Below are positions 33,419-43,007 of a stretch of DNA of 43,031 nt, in pieces (the stretch's first letter is position 1; the number at the start of each line of letters is the position of its first letter). The notes below the pieces were generated by a model that saw only the letters and a program-made list of their open reading frames with translations, searched no databases and had not been told where the DNA came from. The translations under genes and the position numbers were made by a program. The stretch is from Candidatus Dadabacteria bacterium CSP1-2 (GTDB lineage: Bacteria > Desulfobacterota_D > UBA1144 > Nemesobacterales > CSP1-2): positions 1 to 43,031 of the forward strand of contig LDXN01000022.1 in NCBI GenBank assembly GCA_001443445.1. The letters are read 5' to 3'.

Positions 33419-33771
33419 AAGAAGCCTCCTTGCAATTTTTCATAAAGTCATTGCGAGCCAACCGCGGTCTTTCGAGCGCAGCATTCTTTGAACCACACTG
33501 CGGTTCAAAGGGAAATAAAAAGTGTGTGAGAAATGGTTATAAAACATAGCGTGCAATCTAATACCTCTGGGATAAAGATATTGCTGAACATGCACTGAAC
33601 TTGAGATTAAACTTGCTAACTTTGTCAGCCTCGTAATAATACCTATCCTGGTGAAAGCCACTGATAGAGGCAAAGGGTCAGTTCCTCGCAATGACTCTAA
33701 TCTATATAACATTATTCAAAATAGTATACCAGAATATTCAAGGTGGTTAATTTAGTCAATGAAAATCAAAC
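33419..33771. repeat. Intergenic dispersed repeats; no gene
   Basis: Starting at about 33440 is a repeat with TCATTGCGAGCCAACCGCGG, followed by CTTTGAACCACACTGCGGTTCAAAG (a 9-bp stem, split here as arms CTTTGAACC/GGTTCAAAG). It ends near 33700 with CTCGCAATGACTC. The two ends (ATTGCGAG and CTCGCAATGA) are inverted, so about 250 bp is framed by inverted repeats. Confidence 0.55.
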
Positions 33772-35034
33772 TCACTTCATAAAATCTGGAATAACCTCTC
33801 CTCGAAACAAATCCTCGTATGCTTCTCTTTCTCTCACTATGAAAAACTCTTCTCCTCTTACCATTACCTCAGGAACACGAGGACGGGTGTTATAGTTAGA
33901 GGACATTACAAAGCCATAAGCACCTGCGCTCAATATAGCGAGAAGGTCACCCCTTTTTACCTTTGGAAGACCCCTATCCTTTGCAAAAAAATCTCCAGAT
34001 TCACACACCGGCCCAACTATATCTACAGTTTCCTCGTCTCCTAGGCTCTCATGAACAGTAATAACCTCGTGATAAGAATCATAGAAAGCAGGACGGATTA
34101 AATCATTCATCGCTGCATCTACCACGACAAATTTCGTAGATGCTCCATCTTTTACATAAAGCACCTTAGTTACAAGAATTCCAGCATTCCCAACGAGCAC
34201 CCTTCCAGGCTCCAACACGAGTTTATAGGGAGTGCTGTTTATCTCTCGTTTTATTACATCCGCGTATTCCTTTGGATGAGGTGGCATTTCACCTTCTTTG
34301 TAGCTTATCCCTAGCCCTCCTCCAATATCAATGTATTGAATGGTAATGCCTTCATTCTTCAGAGCATCCCCAAGCTCAATCAGCTTTCTTAATGATTCGA
34401 CAAAAGGGTCGAGTTGAAATATCTGTGAACCTATATGTGCGTCAATCCCTACGACTTCGATTCCTTCCATTCTTGAAGCCTCTTTATAAACGTCTAACGC
34501 TTTGCTAATCTCAATCCCGAACTTACTTTTCTTAAGTCCTGTAGAAATATATGGGTGAGTCTTGGGATCAATATCTGGATTGACTCGAAGTGCAATTCTT
34601 GCCTTCTTACCTAACTCTTTTGCTACATCGTTAATTACCTGTAGCTCCTCTATAGATTCAACATTGAAGAATAAAATACCGGCCTCGATAGCGGCTTTTA
34701 TCTCATCTTCTGTTTTTCCAACCCCTGAAAACACAATCTTTCCTGGGTCTCCACCAGCACGGAGAACACGGAGTAGTTCTCCACCCGAAACAACATCAAA
34801 CCCTATTCCTAGATTTGCATAGGTTCTTAGAACTGCTAGGTTGGAATTTGCCTTTACAGAAAAACATATTAAAGGGCTAATTTCGGAAAAGGCTTCACGA
34901 AAAACATCAAAGTCTCCTTCTAAAGCCGAATTACTATAGATGTAACAAGGGGTACCAACAGCCTCGACAATTTTTTTTACAGATACATCTTCAACACGAT
35001 ACTCTCCACCCTTGTATTGAAAGTCATACCACAT
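33772..35034 (-). CDS. lysA: Diaminopimelate decarboxylase
   Basis: LysA is the PLP enzyme making L-lysine from meso-diaminopimelate. The 420-residue protein has the PLP-Lys61 in ICFSVKANSNL, HIGSQIF, DIGGGLGISY, EPGRVLVGNAG and the catalytic Cys in GPVCESGDFFAKD, followed by AGAYGFVMSSNYNTRPR. Length is normal and the frame intact. GGGAG precedes ATG. It stands alone, without dapF or dapA next to it. Confidence 0.97.
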   Translation of the reverse strand: MWYDFQYKGGEYRVEDVSVKKIVEAVGTPCYIYSNSALEGDFDVFREAFSEISPLICFSVKANSNLAVLRTYANLGIGFDVVSGGELLRVLRAGGDPGKIVFSGVGKTEDEIKAAIEAGILFFNVESIEELQVINDVAKELGKKARIALRVNPDIDPKTHPYISTGLKKSKFGIEISKALDVYKEASRMEGIEVVGIDAHIGSQIFQLDPFVESLRKLIELGDALKNEGITIQYIDIGGGLGISYKEGEMPPHPKEYADVIKREINSTPYKLVLEPGRVLVGNAGILVTKVLYVKDGASTKFVVVDAAMNDLIRPAFYDSYHEVITVHESLGDEETVDIVGPVCESGDFFAKDRGLPKVKRGDLLAILSAGAYGFVMSSNYNTRPRVPEVMVRGEEFFIVREREAYEDLFRGEVIPDFMK

Positions 35035-35566
35035 TTAGTTTTTCTCCCTTGATCTTTGGTGATGGAAATTTACCAAGAAGACGTAACAAAATCAATCAGA
35101 CTGATTTTACAAGGCTAATTTCTTTCAAAACCAACTTTAGAAGTATAAATTACTTTCCAACATTTATTACCTTCCATACCTAAGTAGAATACAAAAATTT
35201 CGTAAACAAAATAATCGCCGTTCATGGTTCGACAAGCTCACCACGAACGGCTTGGTCTAAACACCGTTTGCCCTGAGCCATGAGCTCGTCGAATGGTCGA
35301 AGGGCGTAACTGAAGTTCTCTCAAAAAGGTTTAACAACGTACTGCTTTTATTTACAAGAAACGTGCTTAACGTGAGTTATTATATTCTTTTTACGAATTT
35401 TTTGTTACCTATCTAGCATTAAGCTGAAAAGGTGAAAAGATAATACTCTGGATTACAATCAATAAATTCAATACTATTATAGAGTAAGAATTAAAATTTC
35501 AAATTAATATAATACATTGGCAAAACTACAATGAGTGTTGTATCTTGTTCAATATAAAGTGCATTC
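35035..35566. other. Intergenic region with a dispersed repeat
   Basis: At about 35220-35306 is a two-part repeat: TTCATGGTTCGACAAGCTCA then CACGAACGG, and GCCCTGAGCCATGAGCTCGT then CGAATGGTCGAAGGGC. It is a common type of dispersed intergenic repeat in bacterial genomes, from memory. The rest is A/T-rich. No gene. Confidence 0.5.
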
Positions 35567-35616
35567 TTGATTTTGAAGGATCTTTCGATTTATAATTAGA
35601 TGCACTTAAAAGGAGG
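35567..35616 (+). promoter_or_regulatory. Putative promoter and strong ribosome binding site of the SDR gene
   Basis: TTGATT (35567-35572), 18 bases, perfect TATAAT (35591-35596), then AAAGGAGG ending at 35616, ten bases before ATG 35627. The short leader and strong signals suggest good expression. Confidence 0.5.
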
Positions 35617-35626
35617 TTTTATTTGA

Positions 35627-36388
35627 ATGAAGCTCAAGAATAAAGTGGCTCTTATTACAGGTGGAAGTATAGGACTGGGAAAAGCAACCGCTATTCTTTT
35701 TGCAAAGGAAGGTGCAAAGGTTGTAATTACAGGACGTACGGAGAAAACCCTGAAGAAAACCGTAGAAGAAGCAAAGAAAGAAGGACTACAGATTGACTAT
35801 ATCGTAAGCGATGTCGCAAAAGAAGAGGACTGTAAAGAGGCTGTAGATTACATGATCGAGAAATACGGTAAAATAGATATACTATTTAACAATGCTGGAG
35901 TACTCTACACTGGTACCACACATGAAACACCAACTGACATATGGGATAAAACATTTGCTGTAAATGCAAGGGGAACTTATCTTATGTCCAGATACACCAT
36001 ACCCCATATGTTGAAACAGGGAAAAGGATGTATTATAAATAACTCCTCCGTACTCGGATTAAAAGCAGTGCCCGGTGTTGCTGCATATAACGCTACGAAA
36101 GGAGCCGTTACACAGCTTACAAGGAGTATGGCTCTTGAGTACTCAAGCAAAGGAATCCGGGTAAATGCAATCTGTCCCGGAACGATTGTGACCCCTATGG
36201 TCGAGGGTTTATTTGAGCAGTTCGGAGACAGAAAAGCCGCTGAAGAGCTTTTCAAATCCTTCCACCCGATTGGACGCCTTGGCAGACCAGAAGAAATCGC
36301 CCATGCTGTTTTATTCTTATGCGATGATAATGTAGAGTTTATGACAGGCACTATGCTCTCTGTAGACGGGGGATGGATTGCAAGGTAA
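35627..36388 (+). CDS. Short-chain dehydrogenase/reductase
   Basis: The 253-residue classical SDR has the NAD(P)-binding motif TGGSIGLG (11-18), NNAG (88-91), and the catalytic set Ser141, Tyr154 and Lys158 (NNSSVLGLKAVPGVAAYNAT). The C terminus GTMLSVDGGWIAR is typical. Arg37 after TG (ITGRTEK) hints at NADP preference. The substrate is not readable; FabG-like reductases and alcohol or sugar dehydrogenases share this pattern. It has its own promoter and no operon partner. Confidence 0.92.
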   Translation: MKLKNKVALITGGSIGLGKATAILFAKEGAKVVITGRTEKTLKKTVEEAKKEGLQIDYIVSDVAKEEDCKEAVDYMIEKYGKIDILFNNAGVLYTGTTHETPTDIWDKTFAVNARGTYLMSRYTIPHMLKQGKGCIINNSSVLGLKAVPGVAAYNATKGAVTQLTRSMALEYSSKGIRVNAICPGTIVTPMVEGLFEQFGDRKAAEELFKSFHPIGRLGRPEEIAHAVLFLCDDNVEFMTGTMLSVDGGWIAR

Positions 36389-36528
36389 TGAGTTGAACAA
36401 CAGGGTTACTTGACAGATATTAATTCATATTTGATAATAGCTTTCCACAATTATTTTATTGAGACTAGACACTAGTAATTTAAAGAGGTATAAACTATTA
36501 TTATCACACCTTAAAACGGAGAAAGAGG

Positions 36529-36864
36529 ATGAGATTTTTTATAAGCGTTATTTTCTTTGCAATTCTAATTTTTGGCTTTAGCAGATACGCTATCCTTGAG
36601 GAGTACGACCTTACAGCTTCTCAAAAACACTTTACTGCAATAGTAAGAGGGCTTCCTGGAATTACAAGCGCACAATGGAAAACACCTATTTCCCTTTGGG
36701 CACAGGTATCTTCAAAAGCAGTAGGATCTCCACCAAATATTGCTAAAGCACAACAGCTTTCTGATATACTAGCTGAAAGGGGTAGAACGGCTCTTAGACA
36801 ACCTTTCTGTATTCATATATATCAAGGAAGTACCAATGAACTCGCTAGGTCTTGCGTGTACTGA
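36529..36864 (+). CDS. Small exported or membrane-anchored protein, unknown
   Basis: A 111-residue protein with a hydrophobic N terminus (MRFFISVIFFAILIFGFSRY) that is a signal peptide or anchor, and a soluble part ASQKHFTAIVRGLPGITSAQ ... NIAKAQQLSDILAERG. Two cysteines near the end (CIHIYQG ... SCVY) could form a disulfide. GGAGAAAGAGG directly before ATG 36529 is a strong ribosome binding site. It is followed closely by the OmpA-type lipoprotein gene and may be co-transcribed. Not recognised. Confidence 0.6.
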   Translation: MRFFISVIFFAILIFGFSRYAILEEYDLTASQKHFTAIVRGLPGITSAQWKTPISLWAQVSSKAVGSPPNIAKAQQLSDILAERGRTALRQPFCIHIYQGSTNELARSCVY

Positions 36865-36892
36865 GGTTATGCAATATTATATTAGGCTAATT

Positions 36893-37921
36893 ATGAATAC
36901 TTTTTATAAATTGCTGGGAATTAAATTAAATAGTGCTTCTCTATCCTTGTCTCTTTTAACATTAATAATGTTACTAGGCTGTGTTGGCGAAACCCCTCAG
37001 GAGCCACCAAAATATGGGTTTTATAAGAATGAACCAGTTGTCTTTAGAAGTCCCTATGATGATGTTTGGACGGCAACCCTGTTAGCAGTTCAAGAACTGA
37101 ATTGGGATATAAGCAATGCAGATAAAACAAAAGGAATCATTGAACTAAAAACCTCATATGTATATACAGAAGTGTTTGGGGAGTACACAAGAATGTATGT
37201 AGAGCCCAACAATGTAGAAATGGAAAAATCCAAAATCAAACCCTACTTAACTCGCATATCTTATTATGAAAAAACAGCACCACCTAATCCAAAATTTGTA
37301 AGAGAAACCCTTGAAGTGAATGTGAAAAGTTTAGAACCAACCGAAACTGAAGTGAAAGCAAATTATAAAACAATGCCATACTATGACTACAAAATCGGCT
37401 ACCTGGGATCTGTAAGATCTAATGGCTACTTGGAGAAAAATCTCTTTAATAGGATTCAAGAGATACTAGCCGAAGAAGAAATCGTTATACCCCCGCCACC
37501 TCCACCTATCGTAGTGCCATTTGAAATGGAATTTGAGTTACGAGATATATTCTTTGATTTCGATAAGTATTACATTAGGCCTGATGCAGAGCCTGTACTT
37601 CGAGAGAATGCAGAGATACTAATTCAAAATCCTGACATGTACATCTTAATAGAGGGGTATGCTGATATAAGGGGTACAGATGAATATAACCTTAGGCTTG
37701 CACAAAGAAGAGCTGATGCTACAAAGGCATTCTTAGTAAGTCTCGGAGTTGCTCCATCGCGAATAACTACCGCAAGCGGGGGTGAAACTACGCAATTTGG
37801 CGCTGGAACAACGGAAGAGGCTTATCAACTTAATAGAAGGGCTCATTTCATACCGGTTAGACCAGGGTCTATGCCAGGTGCTAGGATTTTCTTTAAAAAG
37901 GCAAGCAAGTCTACCCTTTAG
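36893..37921 (+). CDS. OmpA/Pal-type outer-membrane lipoprotein
   Basis: About 342 residues. It has a lipoprotein signal with lipobox LLGC (Cys about residue 30), a periplasmic domain (about 45-190, VFRSPYDDVWTATLLAVQEL), a Pro-rich linker (IPPPPPPIVVP) and a C-terminal OmpA domain: DIFFDFDKYYIRPDAEPVLR, IEGYADIRGTDEYNLRLAQR and YQLNRRAHF. This domain binds peptidoglycan and ties the outer membrane to the wall. ATG 36893 gives a normal-length signal peptide. ATG 36836, with AAGGAAG upstream, is also possible but would make the signal about 48 residues and overlap the previous gene. Confidence 0.85.
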   Translation: MNTFYKLLGIKLNSASLSLSLLTLIMLLGCVGETPQEPPKYGFYKNEPVVFRSPYDDVWTATLLAVQELNWDISNADKTKGIIELKTSYVYTEVFGEYTRMYVEPNNVEMEKSKIKPYLTRISYYEKTAPPNPKFVRETLEVNVKSLEPTETEVKANYKTMPYYDYKIGYLGSVRSNGYLEKNLFNRIQEILAEEEIVIPPPPPPIVVPFEMEFELRDIFFDFDKYYIRPDAEPVLRENAEILIQNPDMYILIEGYADIRGTDEYNLRLAQRRADATKAFLVSLGVAPSRITTASGGETTQFGAGTTEEAYQLNRRAHFIPVRPGSMPGARIFFKKASKSTL

Positions 37922-38215
37922 AAACCCGTGATACCAAATCCGGTTGAGGACTCGTCATTCCAATCTGAGTCCTTAGAAGCTCTGTCTGGCTATTCAGTAC
38001 ATAAACATCCGCTGTAAAATGCAGGTTGATTTAAGTCAATTGCTATAGCAGCTATTGTCATATATATAAGGTTATTCGTTTAAATTGGAGATAAAGAACA
38101 TGCTTTTTCAAATCTTCATCTTCTAAGTGTCTCAACGTGTTTATCATGAATATCTTAGTCAATTTCAGATAGTCATACCTAATGTTTCAATGCCTGATTA
38201 GCACAATAAGCTGTT
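37922..38215. other. Intergenic region, nothing recognised
   Basis: The 294 bases between convergent genes have no open frame of note and no clear terminator hairpin. Confidence 0.4.
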
Positions 38216-38734
38216 TTAAAAGTTTTCTTCGTCTTGTTCTTTAAATTTCCCTTCGTAGCTCGCTTCTCCGATGGTTCTCTGAAATATAAACTGACATATA
38301 GCTGTTCCAGGATAGAGAGCAAGCGGCATAGGACTAAAATTTATTATCTCTAGGCACTGCTTGTTGCTTATGCCTGGCTGTATAAAACTAGTAGATATGT
38401 GTACAAGAAGACCTAGCCTTGCAAATCTGCTTCTACCCTCAAGCCATCCGCAGATATTATGGGATAAAGTTATTTTTTCTCTTGTAATCCCAAGTACCAT
38501 TTCTCCAGGCATTAATATTAAATGATCGTTTACTGTAATTTTCTCTGTAACATTCTCATATCTTGCATCATCTCTTATCTCAATGACCCTTCGCATGTTT
38601 TTAAAAATCCTGAATTCGTTACTAAGATGAAGATCGAGTGAGCCTGGACCTAAATATTCGATAGAGAATGGTTCGATTTTGATATTGCCCTGTTTTATCT
38701 CACTTAAAATTTCATTTCTTGTTAGAATACTCAT
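38216..38734 (-). CDS. dcd: dCTP deaminase
   Basis: The 172-residue trimeric dUTPase-fold enzyme turns dCTP into dUTP (or dUMP in bifunctional forms). Signatures: ILTRNEILSEIKQGNIKIEP, YLGPGSLDLHL, WLEGRSRFARLGLLVH with the catalytic Glu, QPGISNKQCLEIINFSPMP and LYPGTAICQFIF. EGRSRFARLG replaces the common EGRSSLARLG. AAGGAGATAGA before ATG is a strong ribosome binding site. Single gene. Confidence 0.93.
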   Translation of the reverse strand: MSILTRNEILSEIKQGNIKIEPFSIEYLGPGSLDLHLSNEFRIFKNMRRVIEIRDDARYENVTEKITVNDHLILMPGEMVLGITREKITLSHNICGWLEGRSRFARLGLLVHISTSFIQPGISNKQCLEIINFSPMPLALYPGTAICQFIFQRTIGEASYEGKFKEQDEENF

Positions 38735-39106
38735 TCTATCTCCTTCAGTTAAAGAATTTAATGAATTTAGTCTAATGTGATAATCCTAAATCACAATCCA
38801 AGTAAACTTCAACATCTAGGTATGGACTTATAAAACTTGTTAAATAACCACCTAGTAAGGATTATCTTTAATATGATGAATTTACGATCAATGCCGCATA
38901 ATATAAGGAATTAGGTTTAAAATTTTATACACTGTCTCAAAGATATTTAACTGGTTATGAAGATCTGTGGATAAACCATCGAAAGCTCTCAAGAAGGTTT
39001 AATAATTGTGGAGAACACAACTTGAATAACCTCAAGCAATTATTAAGATTAGATTTATAACTAGCTGTTATTAGTGAATAATATATCGCTTTATGAATTT
39101 GATTTT
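38735..39106. other. A/T-rich intergenic region, nothing recognised
   Basis: No open frame or repeat was seen here. It must hold the dcd promoter, which reads leftward, but I cannot assign boxes. Confidence 0.4.
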
Positions 39107-39141
39107 AATATAGAGACGACCCGGTGGGTCGTCTCTATATT
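39107..39141. repeat. Perfect 16-bp hairpin, twin of the one at 15553
   Basis: AATATAGAGACGACCC (39107-39122) and its exact complement (39126-39141) flank a GGT loop. The core arms TAGAGACGACCC/GGGTCGTCTCTA are identical to 15553-15579, with a different loop. It lies 75 bases past the leuD stop and could serve as a terminator for leuCD, but has no T run on that strand. Confidence 0.7.
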
Positions 39142-39215
39142 TATTTTTATTGGAAAACCTTTAAGCTAAAATAGGAAGCTTGGAAATGTGTTAAATTCGG
39201 TTGAAATTATAACTG

Positions 39216-39812
39216 CTAATTAATTAAACCGCGACGCTCCTCATAAGCCCGAATTTTATCTTCATGCCTTAGTGTAAGGCCTATATCATCCAGTCCCTCA
39301 AGTAAACACCTTTTCTTAAAAGGGTCTATTTCAAATGAAATCTTAAAGCCTTTGTCCTCTGTTATACTCTGGGATTCTAAATCAACTGTAAGACGATAAC
39401 CTTTATTAGCCAAAACCTTTTTAAAAAGTTCTTCTACCACATTTTCCTGTAAGACAATAGGGAGCATTCCATTTTTAAAACAGTTGCTAAAAAATATATC
39501 GGCAAAAGAAGGTGCAATGATTACAAGAAACCCATAATTCTTAAGTGCCCATGGGGCATGCTCACGAGAGCTTCCGCATCCAAAATTATTTCGAGTGAGA
39601 AGTATCGTGGCGTCCTTATATCTTTCATTATTCAATACAAATTCAGGATTTGGCTTTCCATTGTCTAGATACCGCCAGTCATAAAAAAGATATTCCTCAA
39701 AGCCTGTGCGCTCAATTCGCTTTAAGAACTGCTTAGGAATGATTTGGTCCGTATCCACATTTACCCTATCCAATGGAGCAACAATTCCTGTCAAAGTTTT
39801 AAAAGGCTCCAT
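39216..39812 (-). CDS. leuD: 3-isopropylmalate dehydratase small subunit
   Basis: With LeuC, it isomerises 2- to 3-isopropylmalate in leucine synthesis. The 198-residue protein has [56 protein letters not shown] and the C-terminal [13 protein letters not shown], all standard. Length fits the bacterial (~200-residue) type. GGAGGAG before ATG is strong. It follows leuC by 14 bases. Confidence 0.96.
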   Translation of the reverse strand: MEPFKTLTGIVAPLDRVNVDTDQIIPKQFLKRIERTGFEEYLFYDWRYLDNGKPNPEFVLNNERYKDATILLTRNNFGCGSSREHAPWALKNYGFLVIIAPSFADIFFSNCFKNGMLPIVLQENVVEELFKKVLANKGYRLTVDLESQSITEDKGFKISFEIDPFKKRCLLEGLDDIGLTLRHEDKIRAYEERRGLIN

Positions 39813-39826
39813 ATCTTCTCCTCCTG

Positions 39827-41245
39827 CTACATCTCTTCATCCAGTCTCCACTCACGAATATCAACGAAATGACCTTCTATCGCAGCGGCGGCGGCCATTA
39901 TAGGACTTACAAGATGAGTTCTTCCGCCCTTTCCCTGACGACCCTCGAAATTCCTATTTGAGGTGCTTGCACATCGCTCGCCGGGTGCAAGTATATCCGG
40001 ATTCATACCTAGGCACATACTGCATCCAGATTCCCGCCATTCAAATCCTGCCTCTTTATAAATCTTATCAATACCTAGTTTCTCAGCCTCGCGCTTTACC
40101 GATTGAGAACCCGGTACTACCATTGCGCGTACATGGGGAGTTACCTTCTTTCCTTTCACTACCCTTGCCGCAGCAGTTAAATCTTCAAGACGAGAGTTCG
40201 TGCATGAACCAATAAAAACCCTATCAACTTTAATCTCTTGAATGGGCGTTCCTGGTATAAGCCCCATATATTCTAGAGCCTGTCTTGCGGCTTTAACATC
40301 ATTTGTGTCAGTAAAAGAATCTGGATGAGGAACAATCCCAGTTACATCTGTAACCATACCTGGACTCGTTCCCCAACTCACCTGAGGAGCCATCGTAGAT
40401 GCATCCAGAAGAACCCTCTTATCAAATATCGCCCCATCATCGGTTTTCAATTGCTTCCACAATTCTAGAGACCTTTCGAAATCCTTTCCTTTTGGTGCGT
40501 ATGACCTTCCTTCTAAATAATCAAAGGTTTTTTCATCCGGAGCAATCATTCCTGCTCTAGCTCCAGCTTCAATGGACATATTACAGATCGTCATTCTTTC
40601 TTCCATCGAGAGAGCCTCGATTGCATCACCTCGATATTCAACCACCGTACCTGTTGCACCTGCTGTTCCAATATGACCAATTATGCTCAAAATAATATCC
40701 TTAGCCGTTACTCCCTTTGCCCTTCGTCCTTCAACTCGCACCTCGAAAACTTTAGGGCGATTTTGCAAAAGACATTGGGTTACCAGAACATGTTCTACCT
40801 CGCTTGTGCCTATTCCAATCGCAAGCGCTCCTAAAGCACCATGAGTTGAAGTGTGGCTATCTCCGCAAACTATGGTCATTCCAGGCATAGTAAGACCAAG
40901 TTCAGGACCGATTACATGAACTATCCCTTGATGAGGGCTTTTTAGGTCAAAGAGGGTAATGCCAAATTCTTTGCAGTTTTTTCTTAGGGTTTCTATCTGT
41001 TTTGCTGATATTGGATCTTCAATAGGAAGAGACCTGTCACTAGTTGGAACGTTATGATCCATTGTTGCAAAGATAAGATCAGGTCTTCTCACTCTTCGAC
41101 CAGAAAGGCGTAGTCCTTCAAAAGCCTGTGGTGAAGTAACTTCATGAACCAGGTGTAGATCGATGTAGAGAAGTGTGGGTTTTCCTGGCTCTTCATAAAC
41201 CATATGAGATTCCCAAATCTTATCAAACAAGGTTTTAGCAGTCAT
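39827..41245 (-). CDS. leuC: 3-isopropylmalate dehydratase large subunit
   Basis: The 472-residue aconitase-superfamily subunit carries the [4Fe-4S] cluster. Cluster cysteines lie in [13 protein letters not shown] and in [12 protein letters not shown]. Other landmarks: [53 protein letters not shown] and [20 protein letters not shown]. The size and C terminus fit the bacterial LeuC rather than the shorter archaeal type. AGGATAGACAG precedes ATG. leuC-leuD form an operon; leuA and leuB are not in the window. Confidence 0.97.
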   Translation of the reverse strand: MTAKTLFDKIWESHMVYEEPGKPTLLYIDLHLVHEVTSPQAFEGLRLSGRRVRRPDLIFATMDHNVPTSDRSLPIEDPISAKQIETLRKNCKEFGITLFDLKSPHQGIVHVIGPELGLTMPGMTIVCGDSHTSTHGALGALAIGIGTSEVEHVLVTQCLLQNRPKVFEVRVEGRRAKGVTAKDIILSIIGHIGTAGATGTVVEYRGDAIEALSMEERMTICNMSIEAGARAGMIAPDEKTFDYLEGRSYAPKGKDFERSLELWKQLKTDDGAIFDKRVLLDASTMAPQVSWGTSPGMVTDVTGIVPHPDSFTDTNDVKAARQALEYMGLIPGTPIQEIKVDRVFIGSCTNSRLEDLTAAARVVKGKKVTPHVRAMVVPGSQSVKREAEKLGIDKIYKEAGFEWRESGCSMCLGMNPDILAPGERCASTSNRNFEGRQGKGGRTHLVSPIMAAAAAIEGHFVDIREWRLDEEM

Positions 41246-41783
41246 CTGTCTATCCTAAGCAAGATATGAATTATGCTTAATTATACACGAAATCTTTTGA
41301 AGCGCTCTAATACGCACTCAAAAACTAAATCAAATACCCTGGAGATAGCTGCAGGGTATCGGCATCTAAACAGACATTCCCTCGTTCAATTGCGAGGAGC
41401 CCTTCGCGGAGTTTACCCTGAGGTATCGAAGGGCTCAGGACTTCGTCGTGAGCTCAGTCGAACGACAAACTCCGTGACAAAGCAATCCCAAAAAGACGAG
41501 ATCGCTTCGCTGGGATCTTGGGTATCCCCGATCCCCCCGATCCAGTCGGGGGCGGGATCAAGAGGGAGGGTAGTTGGAGAACCGAATATTGAATAGATGA
41601 ATTTATTTAAGAAGCATTTATTTATGCCGTTTGCTCAGTGCACATAAATTTGATATTTGGTACAGAGATATAATAGATACAAATTACTTTGAGTAATATA
41701 TGAAAATTACCTCTTAATAGCCAAGGTGTGCAGACATAAGCTGTAAATCTTGTCATTCTAATTTTTTTCTTAGGAGTGATTAA
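41246..41783. repeat. Intergenic mosaic of dispersed repeats; no gene
   Basis: Repeat words: TTGCGAGGAGCCCTTCGCGG, TTTACCCTGAGGTATCGAAG then GGCTCAGG, GAGCTCAGTCGAACGAC, and CGATCCCCCCGATCCAGTCG with GGGGGCGGGATC. An open frame crosses 41273-41596 but is made of these repeats. From about 41600 to 41783 the sequence is A/T-rich and empty. Confidence 0.55.
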
Positions 41784-42425
41784 TTACTGTTTAGGTGCGC
41801 TGTAATTCCCATCTATAAACATCTGTTTAGCTGGATCTACAGTTTCGCCCTGTTGTTTTTGCTTGAACTCGTCTTCTATCCTGCTTTGATTTAGTGGTTT
41901 ATAAACATAATCGATTCTTTCAATATTATTCTTCGGATTAGAGCTAAGAATTACAGCTAAGTCAGGTATGTGCCAGGTCCAAGTGATTATATTAAGTACC
42001 TCCTCTTTTCCCCCCGGTTCTCCGTAGAGACCGCTCAAATATTTAAATAGCTCAGCTTCTAATGCGGATTGGTTCAAAATGTTATTTGTCTTAAAAACAA
42101 GTGAAGAGGCCATAAGTTCGTTATCATAAAACTCAAGCTTTGTCTTTAAATCCGCGTTACTAGTATCTACCGGAAGTTCTATAAGTGCACCTTCTACAAT
42201 AATCGTTCTAATATCCTTCGAATCAACTATGTTCTCTACGACTTTTCTCCCTTGTGATTTTATGACCTCAAGCGCATCCTTTTTAGAAATACCGAAATCG
42301 AATCCAAGCGCAGAAACATTTTTATTTTCTTTCTCTTCTGGAAAAGAAAGTGTTGCAAAAAGGGTAAGTAATAAAATTACGAGTAAGATATTGCTTCGAT
42401 TCAAGCGTAATACAAAAGAAGACAT
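41784..42425 (-). CDS. Exported protein of unknown function
   Basis: About 213 residues with a clear signal peptide (SNILLVILLLTLFATLSFPE) and a mature part starting KENKNVSALGFDFGISKKDA, with VIKSQGRK and LIELPVDTSNADLKTKLEFY further on. The pattern, a short repeat domain comparing a computed difference (YDNELMASSLVF, LSGLYGEPGG, WTWHIPDLAVILS), resembles generic periplasmic lipid/ligand-binding small domains, but I recognise no family. ATG 42425 starts the signal peptide; a TTG at 42449 would overlap the upstream gene by 14 bases. Probably co-transcribed with 42436-42807. Confidence 0.65.
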   Translation of the reverse strand: MSSFVLRLNRSNILLVILLLTLFATLSFPEEKENKNVSALGFDFGISKKDALEVIKSQGRKVVENIVDSKDIRTIIVEGALIELPVDTSNADLKTKLEFYDNELMASSLVFKTNNILNQSALEAELFKYLSGLYGEPGGKEEVLNIITWTWHIPDLAVILSSNPKNNIERIDYVYKPLNQSRIEDEFKQKQQGETVDPAKQMFIDGNYSAPKQ

Positions 42426-42435
42426 GGCTATGTAT

Positions 42436-42807
42436 TTAGATAATATCAAATGAATATATAAGACTCAAGACCTCGACCACAACAACGGAAGGTCTTGTGG
42501 GGTCGATGTATTGAGTGGAGACACTTATCGTCTCTCCGTAAATATTATATAGATTTCCACTCGCTTTTCCTTCTTTGACAAAGTTGATCGTGTGTTCAGC
42601 GTCGGCGAAATCTTGGTGATACGAGTTGAAGAAGAACAACTCCCCTTCGGGTCCCGAAAAACCGACCCTTGCCCGGTATCGGTTCTCGGTCGTGATCCAT
42701 TCGATTGTAGCTACCGACCACTGGATATAGTCCTGGAGATTGTAGTTCTTCCTTTCACCAACAGTTGGTGTAACCTTTAATCGGATTGAAGGCTTTGGCT
42801 TTGCCAT
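42436..42807 (-). CDS. Hypothetical protein
   Basis: A 123-residue soluble protein, beta-rich (YRARVGFSGPEGELFFFNSY, TISVSTQYIDPTRPSVVVVE), with a basic N terminus and no signal peptide. GGAGGTGAGAA before ATG is a strong ribosome binding site, so expression is likely. It overlaps or abuts the exported-protein gene downstream on the same strand. Not recognised. Confidence 0.6.
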   Translation of the reverse strand: MAKPKPSIRLKVTPTVGERKNYNLQDYIQWSVATIEWITTENRYRARVGFSGPEGELFFFNSYHQDFADAEHTINFVKEGKASGNLYNIYGETISVSTQYIDPTRPSVVVVEVLSLIYSFDII

Positions 42808-42960
42808 TTCTCACCTCCAAGTTGATAGTACTAGAAATTTATTGAAACAACCTTACCTTATTATTATATAACACATAAAGAAATTGATAGTCAAGAGAGT
42901 GAGAAAACATTTGTGAAAATGTTAATAAGAAATGAAACGAGTTACGTGTCATTTAATTAC

Positions 42961-43007
42961 TGGTGGAGCCGAAGGGATTCGAACCCTCGACCTCTTGAAT
43001 GCCATTC
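42961..43007 (-). tRNA. 3' half of a tRNA-Ala(GGC)-like gene (partial)
   Basis: On the minus strand the sequence reads from the anticodon loop ATGGCAT (anticodon GGC) through TCAAG, variable loop AGGTC, T arm GAGGG-TTCGAAT-CCCTT, acceptor CGGCTCC, A and CCA (42961-42963). The anticodon 5' arm should be CTTGA but reads TTAGA, and the bases beyond (to 43031) are not D-arm sequence. It is therefore a tRNA 3' half, as at an attachment site, or a tRNA interrupted just 5' of the anticodon loop; the window edge prevents a decision. Confidence 0.6.

Noticed and set aside
36836-36892. Earlier start for the OmpA-type lipoprotein
   Set aside because: It has a fair ribosome binding site but would make an overlong signal peptide and overlap the previous gene; not fully excluded.
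41273-41596. Open frame of 107 codons upstream of leuC
   Set aside because: It lies in a mosaic of dispersed repeats and has no protein-like features.
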